64,000 bases of DNA from DASVUS01 sp036388675 (GCA_036388675.1 DASVRI010000045.1:1-64000), one strand, 5' to 3'; positions 34,358 to 43,681 are shown, counted from the first letter of the stretch. Program-made: numbers and translations. The notes: generated from the letters alone by a model not told the origin.

Positions 34358-36388
34358 ATGAAATGCATTTTTCCCGCAGCCCCGACGACTCGTATTCTGC
34401 TGCTCGGCGCGACGCTGTTGGCTTTGTGCTTAAGCCGCGCCGTTGCACAGCCGTCCGCGCCGCCAGCGCCGGTGGCTGATACGCGCGTGCGCGTCGCGTT
34501 GCAACAGGTGACGTGTTACGACATCAACGATCTCGCCGGCAACGACGAGTTTTACGTTTTGAGTGCGGTCGCCAGTGCGTTCTATGCTTCCGGTAAAGAC
34601 GACTACGTGTGGGCGCAGAACATGGGCGGCTCACCGGCAAAAGCGATGGTGACGCGGCCCATCAAAATCACCGCGGGCCAGACACGCACCTACGGTGACG
34701 AGGGCGTCCTCTTCGACAACATGCTGCCCAGAGATGGGCAGATCATCGGCGGCCTTCACGCCTACGAACAAGACGAAACCAAAGACTGGAACAAGCGCGG
34801 CGATTGGATCAAAAGTTTAGACCTGACCAACCGTATTTCTTATGGCACCAAAGGTCGCATCACCGGCTCTTATCTCCTTGATAAAGTCGACAAGACATGG
34901 GAGCTGATTCGTAGCACGGCTCGTGGCGATTTCGATGGACTCAACCCCGACGACGCACTGGGCGCGGCACATATCTTTTCTTTTAACGTCCAGGGGCCTG
35001 TCAACGAGACGATCGATTGGGAAATCAAAACTTCCGATACGCGCTACGTGCTGCGCTATCAGGTGACGCGCACATTTCCGACTCCCAAACCGACACCGAC
35101 TCCCCGGCTACCTGCGACACCTGTCCCGACTCCCACTCCTGAGCCCACACCGGCTCCGGTGCCTTACAACCTGGGAGTTTGGGTCGACGAGTGGGACACC
35201 ACCTATGGTCGCGTCAAGCTCGAACTGCAAGGTGATGTGTTGCGTGGACGCCTGATGCAAGGCGCCAAAGAAGGCGAACGCCTGGAATTGCGTCGCGGAA
35301 CGACCGTGGGTTCGCTGGTGGGAACGGCCTCTTACGCCGGCATCGTGATGCAAATCACGATGCAAATAAGCTCGGATATTGAGTCGTTTACCGGCACTAA
35401 CAGTTCGGGCACGTCTTCTAACGCGTGGAGCGGCACGCGCGTAAAACCAGGGCCGGAAACGCCCTCCCCGAGTACTCCCGACACGGGTTCCGGCGGCGAC
35501 AACGACAATACCGGCAACGGCTCAACAAATAGCGGCTCAAACAGTGGCGGCACAAAGTCACCATCTCTGCCGGGCGGCACCATCGGTGGCGGTTACAACC
35601 CGCTGAAGATCTTTGAAGTTCGTGTCGATGATGTGCAAACCGGAGCGACCGAAGAAAACCTTGAAGTCTTCTGCACCATTCGCAACCGATCCGACCAAGT
35701 GCAGCTCTTCAACGGTTCAGTTATTCGCATGGCTGTGACGGATGCAGATGGCATCGGCGTCTTCTACGATTACGGCATGTATCCACCATCAGGCGCGCTG
35801 ACAAACATTGCGGGCAACAAGGAAATGGCTCCCGGCGCCGAGATGAAGGTGCGCTTCCTGTTCCGTGTGCCCGAAAGCGTGGCACCATTGCGCACACTTT
35901 CAATGTGGGAACAATACTCCGAGTCGCGCACGGTCGACATCTCGAAGGTGACGTGGGCCAGGAGCAAGCCGCAGGCGGATTTATCCAAACTCAACCTGAA
36001 GTTCGGCAGCGCTGATTTCCAGGCGTGTGGCGAGAACCTGGACGTGCGCTTCGATGGCTTCCGCAAAGCACGCGATGGTGCTTATGAAGCCTTCTTCACC
36101 TTCAAGAACGTGGCGGAGAAAAGCGACATCTACAACACGCTGGAATACACATCGTCCTCGTTGACAGCCGAACTGTTCGGCAACACAGACAAGCCGATTC
36201 ACCACGACTACGCGATCTATCGCACCAACGGCGACAAGGCGGTTGAGATCACGCAACACCTCGTCATCATTCAGGGTGGCGAAGCTCGCGTGCGCTATCG
36301 TTTCAAACCGGCGGCGGGTTTCACACCCCAAAAACTGACGCTGACCGAACCACGCTCGAAAACAACGCTGGAGTGGGCCGTGAAGTAA
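34358..36388 (+). CDS. Secreted multidomain protein with DEWDTTYGR module (paralogue of the phospholipase C-like gene)
   Basis: The 676-aa product has a signal peptide (ILLLGATLLALCLSRAVAQPS). Residues about 40-230 form an unassigned domain (RVALQQVTCYDINDLAGNDEFYV). A Pro/Thr linker leads to a module at about 268-365 (VWVDEWDTTYGRVKLELQGD to SNAWSGTRV). A Gly/Asn/Ser-rich linker (GSTNSGSNSGG) and two C-terminal beta-sandwich-like domains follow (KIFEVRVDDVQTGATEEN and DFQACGENLDVRFDGFRKARDG). The module, linker and both C-terminal domains recur in the same order in the gene at 43713-47285. No known family is recognised. It ends in a strong terminator. Confidence 0.7.
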   Translation: MKCIFPAAPTTRILLLGATLLALCLSRAVAQPSAPPAPVADTRVRVALQQVTCYDINDLAGNDEFYVLSAVASAFYASGKDDYVWAQNMGGSPAKAMVTRPIKITAGQTRTYGDEGVLFDNMLPRDGQIIGGLHAYEQDETKDWNKRGDWIKSLDLTNRISYGTKGRITGSYLLDKVDKTWELIRSTARGDFDGLNPDDALGAAHIFSFNVQGPVNETIDWEIKTSDTRYVLRYQVTRTFPTPKPTPTPRLPATPVPTPTPEPTPAPVPYNLGVWVDEWDTTYGRVKLELQGDVLRGRLMQGAKEGERLELRRGTTVGSLVGTASYAGIVMQITMQISSDIESFTGTNSSGTSSNAWSGTRVKPGPETPSPSTPDTGSGGDNDNTGNGSTNSGSNSGGTKSPSLPGGTIGGGYNPLKIFEVRVDDVQTGATEENLEVFCTIRNRSDQVQLFNGSVIRMAVTDADGIGVFYDYGMYPPSGALTNIAGNKEMAPGAEMKVRFLFRVPESVAPLRTLSMWEQYSESRTVDISKVTWARSKPQADLSKLNLKFGSADFQACGENLDVRFDGFRKARDGAYEAFFTFKNVAEKSDIYNTLEYTSSSLTAELFGNTDKPIHHDYAIYRTNGDKAVEITQHLVIIQGGEARVRYRFKPAAGFTPQKLTLTEPRSKTTLEWAVK

Positions 36389-36415
36389 CAGCACCGCCTA
36401 TCGAGTACTCCATAC

Positions 36416-36476
36416 AGCAAAGCCCGCCGAAATGAATCACCAAATGAGAAATATTTCGGCGGGCTTTGCTTTGCCC
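36416..36476 (+). terminator. Terminator of the first secreted-protein unit
   Basis: A 17-bp perfect stem (AGCAAAGCCCGCCGAAA at 36416-36432, complement at 36454-36470) is followed by TTG. It separates the secreted-protein unit from the methyltransferase gene. An in-frame ATG for the latter at 36432 lies inside this hairpin and is therefore unlikely to be used. Confidence 0.75.
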
Positions 36477-36575
36477 GGTGAGTGCTCATTTGTTTCCCAC
36501 AGCGGCGCTGGTTACGATTCCGTTCTGCTGCCTATCGAATTTCGTAAACTTCCAGGCGATATTACACCACTTTCT

Positions 36576-39341
36576 ATGAACGCTGTTGAAATCGCCGATG
36601 CCGTATCCGACCTGTTCCAGAAACCTTTCGACCCCGCCGAGTTTCCGTTCGCCTTTTTAGAAGCGTTCGGAAACAAGGAGACCACCCTCAAGCGGCTGCG
36701 CAACGGCCAATCGAACGCTTCCGATGTGACCGGCGGCGTGTTGCAGCGCAACAACATTCATCTCGCGGTGTGCGAGCGTGGTCGAGTACTCGAAACACTC
36801 GAAGCACTGCGCCAAAGCCCGAAAACGGCGACAGGCAAAGCCAAGTTCATTCTGGCCACCGATGGCGAATGGCTCGAAGCCGAAGAAATGGCTTCGGGCG
36901 AACCGCTCGCCACGGCTTATGCCGATTTACCGGGCCACTTCGGTTTCTTCCTTCCGCTGGCCGGAATTTCCACCGTTGCGGAAATAAAAGATAACCCGAT
37001 TGATATTCGCGCGACGGGGCGGCTGAACAAGCTCTACGTCGAGTTGCTCAAGGAAAATCCCGATTGGGCGACCGAAGCGAAGCGGCCCGACATGAACCAT
37101 TTCATGGCGCGGCTCATCTTCTGCTTTTTCGCCGAAGACACCCATATTTTTAATGGTGTTGGACTCTTCACCAAAACCCTTGAGCAGATGACGCAAAGCG
37201 ACGGCACAAACGTCCACGAAGTTGTCGGCGAATTGTTTCGCGCCATGAACCTGAGCCGCGAAGCGAAGCAAACGGCGAACTTGCGCTCGTGGGCCGAGGC
37301 GTTTCCTTATGTCAACGGCGGGCTGTTTTCGGGCAGCCTGGAAGTGCCGCGTTTCTCGCGCATCGCGCGCTCGTATCTGCTGCGCGCCGGAGAACTGAAC
37401 TGGCGCGACATCAATCCCGATATTTTCGGTTCGATGATTCAGGCGGTGGCCGACGACGAAGAGCGCGGCGCGCTGGGAATGCACTACACCAGCGTGCCGA
37501 ATATTCTCAAAGTCCTCAATCCACTGTTTCTCGATGATTTACGCGCGCAGTTGGAAGCCGCCGGAGACAACGCGCGCACCTTGCTGAACCTGCGACGGCG
37601 CATGGCGCGCATTCGCGTTTTCGATCCGGCGTGCGGTTCGGGAAACTTTCTGGTCATCGCCTACAAGGAAATGCGGAAAATCGAGGCTGAGATTAACCGG
37701 CGGCGCGGCGAAGCGGATCGCGCTTCGGATATTCCGCTCACCAATTTTCGAGGCATCGAAATCCGTGACTTCGCGGCGGAAATTGCGCGACTGGCGCTCA
37801 TCATCACCGATTATCAGTGCGACGTGTTGTATCGCGGCGAAAAGCTGGCGCTGGCGGAATTTCTGCCGCTCAATGCCATGAACTGGATTGTGCGCGGCAA
37901 CGCCCTGCGGCTGAACTGGACAAGCGTTTGTGAACCGACGGCAACCGGAGTCAAGATCTCCGGCACCGATTTGTTCAGTACTCCACTGCAACAAGCCGAA
38001 ATTGATTTTGAAAACGAAGGCGGCGAAACGTATATTTGCGGCAATCCGCCGTATAAAGGTTCGACGTGGCAAACCCCGGAACAAAAGGACGACTTAAAGC
38101 AAATCTTTGGAAATCGCACGGGTGCGTGGAAGTCGCTGGATTACGTGGCGGGCTGGTTTATGAAAGCCGCCGATTACGGCACACAATCCAATTCCGTCAC
38201 CGCTTTTGTGTCCACCAATTCGATTTGTCAGGGACAGCAAGTGCCGATTTTGTGGCCGCTGATTTTCGGGACGGGACACGAAATATCGTTTGCGCATACA
38301 AGTTTCAAATGGGCTAATCTGGCAAGTCATAACGCGGGCGTCACCGTCGTAATTGTCGGCATTTCCATTCATGCGGGCAAAGTGCGGCATTTGTTTTCCG
38401 TTGGTGAGAATGGAGAAACGGTTGCGAAAGAAACTGAGAATATCAACGCGTATTTGGTTGCTGGCTCCAACGTCATTGTTGAAAAAGCGGCCAAGCCATT
38501 GAGTGGCCTCGCGGAAATGAGTTTTGGTAATAAACCTGTTGACGGCGGGAACTTACTGCTTTCTGCGTGCGAAGTAAAGGCTCTGGGTTTGGCAAAAGAG
38601 CAACAGGAGCGGTTTATTCGGCAGATTTATGGATCAGCCGAATTTATTCGTGGCTTGTCGCGCTATTGTTTGTGGATTGATGACGACCATCTTGAAGACG
38701 CATTGAAAATTGAACCGATTCGCAAACGAATAGAAGCAGTGCGCGCCATGCGATTAGCAAGTCCTGATACAGGTGCAAATGACCTGGCTAAACGTTCGCA
38801 CCAAATGCGCGAAACAAATATCGGAAAGAATCACGCTATTGCGATGCCTTGTGTTTCTTCTGAAAACAGGGAATATCTTCCAGGCGGGTTGATTAACAAT
38901 CATTCTACAGTTACTAACCTTTGTTTCGCACTCTACGATGCGCCGCTTTGGAACCTTGCGCTTATCGCCTCGCGCCTTCATCTCGTTTGGATTGCGACGG
39001 TGTGCGGAAAGATGAAGACGGATTTTCGATACTCGAACACTCTGGGCTGGAACACGTTTCCGGTGCCGACTCTGCTGGAAGGCGACCGCGCGGCCTTAAC
39101 GCGCTGCGCCGAAGAGATTTTGCTGGCGCGCGAGAAGCACTTTCCGACTACCATCGCCGAGCTTTACGATCCGCAGAATATGCCCGAAGACTTGCGGCGG
39201 GCGCACGAGCGCAACGATGAAACCCTCGAACGCATTTACATTGGCCGCCGCTTCAAAAACGATACCGAGCGGCTGGAAAAACTGTTTGAAATGTATACAC
39301 AAATGACCAAAGACCAGCCGAAAGCGAAAGTCGTAAAGTAG
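36576..39341 (+). CDS. MmeI/YeeA-like DNA methyltransferase (class I, N6-adenine type)
   Basis: The 921-aa product carries the SAM-binding motif I DPACGSGNFL (about residues 349-358) and motif IV NPPY (N490, in CGNPPYKG), the order of gamma-type N6-adenine methyltransferases. The N-terminal part (EFPFAFLEAFGNKETTLKRL, GGVLQRNNIHLAV) and the C-terminal recognition part (SSENREYLPGG, YSNTLGWNTFPVP) match the MmeI-like family with TRD and C-terminal helical bundle. I see no clean PD-(D/E)xK nuclease motif, so it may methylate only, with cleavage supplied by the GIY-YIG partner. The start is set at ATG 36576 (MNAVEIADAV), where family similarity begins. Its partners follow at 40231 and 42311. Confidence 0.87.
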   Translation: MNAVEIADAVSDLFQKPFDPAEFPFAFLEAFGNKETTLKRLRNGQSNASDVTGGVLQRNNIHLAVCERGRVLETLEALRQSPKTATGKAKFILATDGEWLEAEEMASGEPLATAYADLPGHFGFFLPLAGISTVAEIKDNPIDIRATGRLNKLYVELLKENPDWATEAKRPDMNHFMARLIFCFFAEDTHIFNGVGLFTKTLEQMTQSDGTNVHEVVGELFRAMNLSREAKQTANLRSWAEAFPYVNGGLFSGSLEVPRFSRIARSYLLRAGELNWRDINPDIFGSMIQAVADDEERGALGMHYTSVPNILKVLNPLFLDDLRAQLEAAGDNARTLLNLRRRMARIRVFDPACGSGNFLVIAYKEMRKIEAEINRRRGEADRASDIPLTNFRGIEIRDFAAEIARLALIITDYQCDVLYRGEKLALAEFLPLNAMNWIVRGNALRLNWTSVCEPTATGVKISGTDLFSTPLQQAEIDFENEGGETYICGNPPYKGSTWQTPEQKDDLKQIFGNRTGAWKSLDYVAGWFMKAADYGTQSNSVTAFVSTNSICQGQQVPILWPLIFGTGHEISFAHTSFKWANLASHNAGVTVVIVGISIHAGKVRHLFSVGENGETVAKETENINAYLVAGSNVIVEKAAKPLSGLAEMSFGNKPVDGGNLLLSACEVKALGLAKEQQERFIRQIYGSAEFIRGLSRYCLWIDDDHLEDALKIEPIRKRIEAVRAMRLASPDTGANDLAKRSHQMRETNIGKNHAIAMPCVSSENREYLPGGLINNHSTVTNLCFALYDAPLWNLALIASRLHLVWIATVCGKMKTDFRYSNTLGWNTFPVPTLLEGDRAALTRCAEEILLAREKHFPTTIAELYDPQNMPEDLRRAHERNDETLERIYIGRRFKNDTERLEKLFEMYTQMTKDQPKAKVVK

Positions 39342-39476
39342 CCGGAAGCTGAAGCATCCGGCAGTAGGGCTTTCAGCCGGTCGTCCTGCGGACGAAGTAT
39401 GTGCCTTGCGCTGGGCCATTTCCCGTCCAAAGGACGGCCAGTCAAAGGCTCCTCTGCCAAATGCTTCAGCTTCCGG
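39342..39476. repeat. REP-type hairpin element R1
   Basis: Outer arms CCGGAAGCTGAAGCA (39342-39356) and TGCTTCAGCTTCCGG (39462-39476) are perfect; inner segments pair partly (GGCAG / CTGCC; CGTCCTGCGGACG is itself a hairpin). It begins at the base after the methyltransferase stop codon. Confidence 0.8.
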
Positions 39477-39600
39477 TTATCGGCAGCAAGGTTAAAGCCG
39501 GTCGTGCTTTGCACGATGAGAAAGCATCTGCGCCATCTTCTGTCCGAGGGACGGCCAGCCGTCAGGCTCCTCTGTCGGATGCTTGAGCTTCCGGCATTAT
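39477..39600. repeat. REP-type hairpin element R2 (degenerate left arm)
   Basis: It follows R1 directly and aligns with it along its length: AAAGCCGGTCGTGC, GGGACGGCCAG and a right end GGATGCTTGAGCTTCCGGCA. The left arm is decayed. It ends 19 bp before the transposase ATG. Confidence 0.65.
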
Positions 39601-39618
39601 TTGCGGCACACTCAAATC

Positions 39619-40065
39619 ATGGAACAGCAACATCGCAAGCGGCGCAGCAAAGTTCACTTCTATGCTCACCTTGTCTGGGCCACGCGCGGGCGCACGCCGT
39701 TGCTGACGCCTGCCGACATCGAACGGCGCGTTCATCGCTGCATCCATTACGAGGCCGAACGCTTGAAGTGCACCGTGCTGGCGATACAGGGAATGCCCGA
39801 TCATGTTCATCTGGTTGTTCAAATGCCGTCCACGCTGGCAGTTTCGCGTTTGGCGCAAGCGGTCAAAGGCGTGTCGTCACGCTTTGCCAACGAAACGCTC
39901 GGCTTCGACGGCGCTTTCGACTGGCAGCAAAACTACGCCGCGTTTAGCCTGAGCCGCTCGCATCTCACGCGCGTGGTTAAATATGTTCAAAATCAGAAAG
40001 AGCATCATCAGGAAGGAACTCAGTGGAGCGAATGGGAAGAAGCGGATGAGGCAGTGGCCGAATAG
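39619..40065 (+). CDS. REP-associated tyrosine transposase (RAYT, TnpA_REP / IS200-like Y1)
   Basis: The 148-aa product is a single-domain HUH/Y1 transposase. The HUH pair is in MPDHVHLVVQMP and the catalytic Tyr is in VVKYVQNQKEHH. HFYAHLVWATRGRTPLL near the N-terminus is typical of the family. RAYTs nick single-stranded REP hairpins and mobilise or maintain them. Here the gene is flanked by two REP elements upstream and one downstream, which forms a REPtron. The frame is open to an ATG at 39583 inside R2, but ATG 39619 fits the family N-terminus. It interrupts a methyltransferase-helicase pair. Confidence 0.9.
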   Translation: MEQQHRKRRSKVHFYAHLVWATRGRTPLLTPADIERRVHRCIHYEAERLKCTVLAIQGMPDHVHLVVQMPSTLAVSRLAQAVKGVSSRFANETLGFDGAFDWQQNYAAFSLSRSHLTRVVKYVQNQKEHHQEGTQWSEWEEADEAVAE

Positions 40066-40083
40066 CCGGAAGATGAAGCATTA

Positions 40084-40216
40084 TTGCGGAAGCTGAAGCA
40101 TCCGGCAGAGGAGCCTTCGGCTGGTCGTTCTTCGGACGAAGTACACGCCTCGTGCTTCCTTTCGTCCAACGGACGACCGGCTTTAGCCTCCCTGCCGGAT
40201 GCTTCAGCTTCCGCAA
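40084..40216. repeat. REP-type hairpin element R3
   Basis: Arms 40084-40108 and 40192-40216 are perfect 25-nt inverted copies (TTGCGGAAGCTGAAGCATCC at the left end). The interior contains CGTTCTTCGGACGAAG and CGTCCAACGGACGACCGG, like R1 and R2. A further partial left arm (CCGGAAGATGAAGCA) lies at 40066-40080. It ends 14 bp before the helicase ATG. Confidence 0.85.
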
Positions 40217-40230
40217 GTAAACTACAAACC

Positions 40231-42324
40231 ATGAACGACCAACCCGATAACAATAACCCAACCAACGAACACACAATTCCCTCTGTATCTATCACGACGG
40301 CGCGCACCGGCGCGAGTACTCGCGCCAACGAACTGGGAATGCGACCGATGCAGGAGCGCGCTTATGCGCGTCGCGGCGAGCCGTATTTGCTCATCAAGTC
40401 GCCGCCCGCTTCCGGCAAGTCGCGGGCGCTCATGTTTATCGCGCTCGACAAACTCGCAAATCAAAATCTCAAACAAGCGATTATCGTGGTGCCGGAGCGC
40501 TCCATTGGCGGCAGCTTCGCCGACGAGAAGTTATCCCAAAGCGGCTTCTGGGCCGATTGGAACGTGGAGCCGCAATGGAACCTGTGCAACGCGCCCGGCA
40601 TTGACGAACCCAGAGTGGCGAAGTCGAAAGTCAAAGCGGTCGGAGAGTTTTTAGCGAGCGAAGATCGAGTACTCGTTTGCACACACGCCACGTTCCGTTT
40701 CGCGGTTGATGAATTGGGAGTCGAAGCGTTCGATAATCGCTTGCTGGCGATTGACGAATTTCATCATGTGAGCGCCAATCCCGATAACCGTCTGGGCAGC
40801 CAGTTGGGGCAGTTCATCGCGCGCGACCAAACGCACATCGTGGCCATGACCGGCTCCTATTTTCGCGGCGACGCCGAAGCCGTCTTAACACCCACCGATG
40901 AAGCGCGCTTTGAAACCGTGACTTACACCTACTACGAACAGTTGAACGGTTACGAGTACTTGAAAGCGCTCGACATCGGCTACTTTTTCTACACAGGAAA
41001 GTATGTGGACGCCATCATCAAGGTTCTCGACCCGAGTTCCAAAACCATTGTTCATATTCCGAATGTGAACTCGCGCGAAAGCCTGAAAGACAAGCACAAA
41101 GAAGTGGAAGTCGCGCTGGACGCGCTGGGCGATTGGAAAGGCATTGATCCCGCGACCGGATTTCACCTGATCCAATCGAACACGTTAGGTCGAGTACTCA
41201 AAGTCGCCGATTTAGTGGACGATTCCGACCCGGCGCAAAGGTCGAAGGTTTTGTCTTCGCTCAAAGACCCGGCTCACAAAGACAACCGCGACCATGTGGA
41301 TATTATCATCGCGCTGGGCATGGCCAAAGAAGGCTTCGACTGGATTTGGTGCGAACACGCGCTCACCATCGGCTACCGCAGCAGCCTGACCGAAATCATT
41401 CAAATCATTGGCCGCGCCACCCGCGACGCGCCGGGCAAAGAGCGAGCGCGCTTTACCAACCTCATCGCCGAACCGGACGCAGAGGAAAGCGCCGTCGCCG
41501 AAGCCATCAACGATACCTTGAAGGCCATCGCCGCCAGCTTGCTGATGGAGCAGGTTTTAGCGCCGCGTTTCGAGTTCACACCGAAAAACATGGGGCCCAA
41601 AGAAGGCTTTAGGTATGAAGACGGTTACGGCGCAGGCAAACCCAACGTCGGCTACAACGACCGTACCGGCCAGGTTCATATCGAAATCGGCGGCTTGGTC
41701 ACGCCGTCCAGCGAAGAAGCGACCCGCATTTGCCGCGAAGATTTGAACGAAGTGATTACGGCGTTTATCCAGGACAAACCCGCGCTGGAAAAAGGCTTGT
41801 TCGACCAGGAGAATACGGTTCCCGAAGAATTGACGCAGTTGCGCATGGGCAAAATCGTGCGCGACCGCTATCCCGAACTCACCGAGCAAGATCAGGAAGC
41901 GATTCGCCAGCACGCCATCGCCGCCATGACAATCACGCAAAAGGCTAAAGAAGCCAGTGGTAGCGGCACCGGCGAAAAAGCCAACCTTTCACTGCTGGAA
42001 GGTGTTCGCAAATACTGCATGGATGTGCGCGACTTGGAGATCGACCTGATTGACCGCATCAATCCTTTCGACGCGGCTTATTCAGTTCTGGCCAAAGCGA
42101 TGGACGAAAAAACCTTGCGACAGGTGCAGGCGAGCATTGCGGCCAAGCGATTGAAAATTGAGCCGGACGAGGCACGCGACCTGGCAGTGCGCGCGGCGCG
42201 GTTCAAGCGCGAACGGAATCGCATCCCCGATATTAACGCGCAAGACCCTTACGAAAAGCGTTTAGCCGAAGGCGCAGCCGCGTTCATGAAGTTCAAGGCG
42301 GAGGGCCGTTATGAACGACTTTGA
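40231..42324 (+). CDS. DExH helicase of the defence locus (YeeB-like)
   Basis: The 697-aa product is an SF2 helicase. Motif I is SPPASGKSRA near residue 60, motif II is DEFHH, motif III is AMTGSYF and motif VI is QIIGRATRD. The frame is open further upstream through R3, but ATG 40231 (MNDQPDNNN) begins just outside the repeat. The last 14 nt overlap the GIY-YIG gene, so the two are translationally coupled. Its size and partner genes resemble B. subtilis yeeB. It presumably translocates on DNA to connect recognition by the methyltransferase to cleavage (inference). Confidence 0.85.
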   Translation: MNDQPDNNNPTNEHTIPSVSITTARTGASTRANELGMRPMQERAYARRGEPYLLIKSPPASGKSRALMFIALDKLANQNLKQAIIVVPERSIGGSFADEKLSQSGFWADWNVEPQWNLCNAPGIDEPRVAKSKVKAVGEFLASEDRVLVCTHATFRFAVDELGVEAFDNRLLAIDEFHHVSANPDNRLGSQLGQFIARDQTHIVAMTGSYFRGDAEAVLTPTDEARFETVTYTYYEQLNGYEYLKALDIGYFFYTGKYVDAIIKVLDPSSKTIVHIPNVNSRESLKDKHKEVEVALDALGDWKGIDPATGFHLIQSNTLGRVLKVADLVDDSDPAQRSKVLSSLKDPAHKDNRDHVDIIIALGMAKEGFDWIWCEHALTIGYRSSLTEIIQIIGRATRDAPGKERARFTNLIAEPDAEESAVAEAINDTLKAIAASLLMEQVLAPRFEFTPKNMGPKEGFRYEDGYGAGKPNVGYNDRTGQVHIEIGGLVTPSSEEATRICREDLNEVITAFIQDKPALEKGLFDQENTVPEELTQLRMGKIVRDRYPELTEQDQEAIRQHAIAAMTITQKAKEASGSGTGEKANLSLLEGVRKYCMDVRDLEIDLIDRINPFDAAYSVLAKAMDEKTLRQVQASIAAKRLKIEPDEARDLAVRAARFKRERNRIPDINAQDPYEKRLAEGAAAFMKFKAEGRYERL

Positions 42325-43516
42325 TCTGGACGCTCTGGCGGCTGAACTCAGCGAATTTGCGCCTACGCCCAAAACAGAAGGCCGTTCACCGCGCGACGAG
42401 CGCATGATCGCAGGCTTTGAAGACATTCAACGTTGGGTACAAACGCACGGCAAAGTTCCCGGTCACGGTGAAGAACGCGACATCTTCGAGCGCTTATATG
42501 CGGTTCGGCTCGACCGCCTGCGCTCTTTGCCGGATGCGCGCGAGTTGCTGACAGCACTCGACCATCAAGGGTTACTCAATGAAAGCGGCCCCGACATTGA
42601 AGCGCTGCAATCACTCTCGGACGATGAACTTCTCGCCGAACTCGGCGGCATTGCGGGCGACAGCGACATTCGAGTACTCAAACACGTCGCTTCGCGCGAA
42701 GAACGGCAGGCGGCGGAAGAAATCGCTCAACGCGCGCGCTGCGAAGACTTCGACTTGTTCAAGCCTCTTTTCGACAAAGCGCAAAGCGACCTGCAAGCGG
42801 GCCTGCTGGAGTCGCGGATTTACGGACAGCACACAAGTTCTGCGCCAGAGGCGACAAGTATTGCCGCAGGCGACTTTTTTATCGTCGGCGGCCAGATGGC
42901 TTATGTCGCCGATGTCGGCGAAACCATCAAAGCGCCCAACGGCGAAAACGACGCCCGATTGCGTGTGATCTACTCCAACGGCACTCAGAGCAACCTGCTG
43001 CGCCGTTCGTTGCAACGCGCGCTCTACAAAGATGATTCTGGACGGCGGTTGGTGGACGTTTCCGGCCCCAACCTTTTCAGCGGCGAGTGGGAAGAAGACG
43101 ACATTGCCAGCGGCACGATCTATGTGCTGCGCAGCCTGTCGTCTCATCCGTTCATCGTGGAACACCGCGAACTGATTCACAAAATCGGCGTGACAGGCGG
43201 CAACGTCGAGGCACGCATCGCCAACGCTGCGCACCAGGCGACCTACTTGCTCGCCGATGTCGAAGTGGTAGCGACTTACAAGTTAGCGTCCGTCAACCGC
43301 ACCAAGCTGGAAGCATTGTTCCACCGCATTTTTGCACCCGCCCAACTCGACCTCACAATTGACGACCGTTTCGGCACGGCCGTGCGACCAAAGGAATGGT
43401 TTCTTGTGCCTTTGCACGTTATTGATGAGGCAGTTCAGCGAATTCAGAACGGCTCCATTACCGATGTCATCTACGACTCAATGTCCGCAAATTTGGTTGA
43501 GAGAAGGACGCCGTGA
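42311..43516 (+). CDS. GIY-YIG (T5orf172-type) nuclease of the defence locus
   Basis: The 401-aa product has an unassigned N-terminal 260 residues (helical, with LRSLPDARELLTAL and LSDDELLAELGGI) and a C-terminal GIY-YIG domain: TIYVLRSLSSHP (about 270-281), HKIGVTGGNVEARI (about 293-306) and NRTKLEALFHRIF with the metal-binding Glu, followed by RPKEWFLVPL. This is the T5orf172/Mug113 subtype. It probably supplies DNA cleavage. It overlaps the helicase by 14 nt and is followed by a strong terminator, so it closes the operon. The family resemblance to yeeC is from gene order, not alignment. Confidence 0.85.
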   Translation: MNDFDLDALAAELSEFAPTPKTEGRSPRDERMIAGFEDIQRWVQTHGKVPGHGEERDIFERLYAVRLDRLRSLPDARELLTALDHQGLLNESGPDIEALQSLSDDELLAELGGIAGDSDIRVLKHVASREERQAAEEIAQRARCEDFDLFKPLFDKAQSDLQAGLLESRIYGQHTSSAPEATSIAAGDFFIVGGQMAYVADVGETIKAPNGENDARLRVIYSNGTQSNLLRRSLQRALYKDDSGRRLVDVSGPNLFSGEWEEDDIASGTIYVLRSLSSHPFIVEHRELIHKIGVTGGNVEARIANAAHQATYLLADVEVVATYKLASVNRTKLEALFHRIFAPAQLDLTIDDRFGTAVRPKEWFLVPLHVIDEAVQRIQNGSITDVIYDSMSANLVERRTP

Positions 43517-43553
43517 AGTAATGGCACCTCTATCGAGTACTCGATTAGTAACT

Positions 43554-43594
43554 CGAAAAGCGAGCAGTGAGATTGCTCACTGCTCGCTTTTCTG
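43554..43594 (+). terminator. Terminator of the defence operon
   Basis: Stem GAAAAGCGAGCAGTGAG with loop ATTG and complement ending CTTTTC. A GAGTACTC copy lies just before it (43535). Confidence 0.85.
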
Positions 43595-43649
43595 CGTCTT
43601 GAGGAAAACAAATCTGAAACAGCGAAACTTTTGATTTCGGGGCGCTGCT

Positions 43650-43681
43650 GTCAGAGATTTTTAAGACCGCCATCTTAGAAT
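43650..43681 (+). promoter_or_regulatory. Shared promoter element, copy B (GTCAGAG-N18-TTAGAAT)
   Basis: GTCAGAG at 43650-43656, ATTTTTAA, then TTAGAAT at 43675-43681, with TCTGAAA 37 nt upstream. It lies 31 nt before the phospholipase C-like start codon. Confidence 0.75.

Noticed and set aside
36432..36575. Longer N-terminus of the methyltransferase from ATG 36432
   Set aside because: That ATG lies in the loop-side of a strong terminator and the extra 48 residues do not resemble the family start.
39342..40216. CRISPR array
   Set aside because: The repeats are large inverted hairpins, three in number, without regular short direct repeats and spacers, and no cas gene is present.
36576..43516. 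BREX, DISARM or classical type I restriction locus
   Set aside because: No BrxC/PglZ, DrmA/B or HsdS-like gene is present; the methyltransferase is of the MmeI-like kind.
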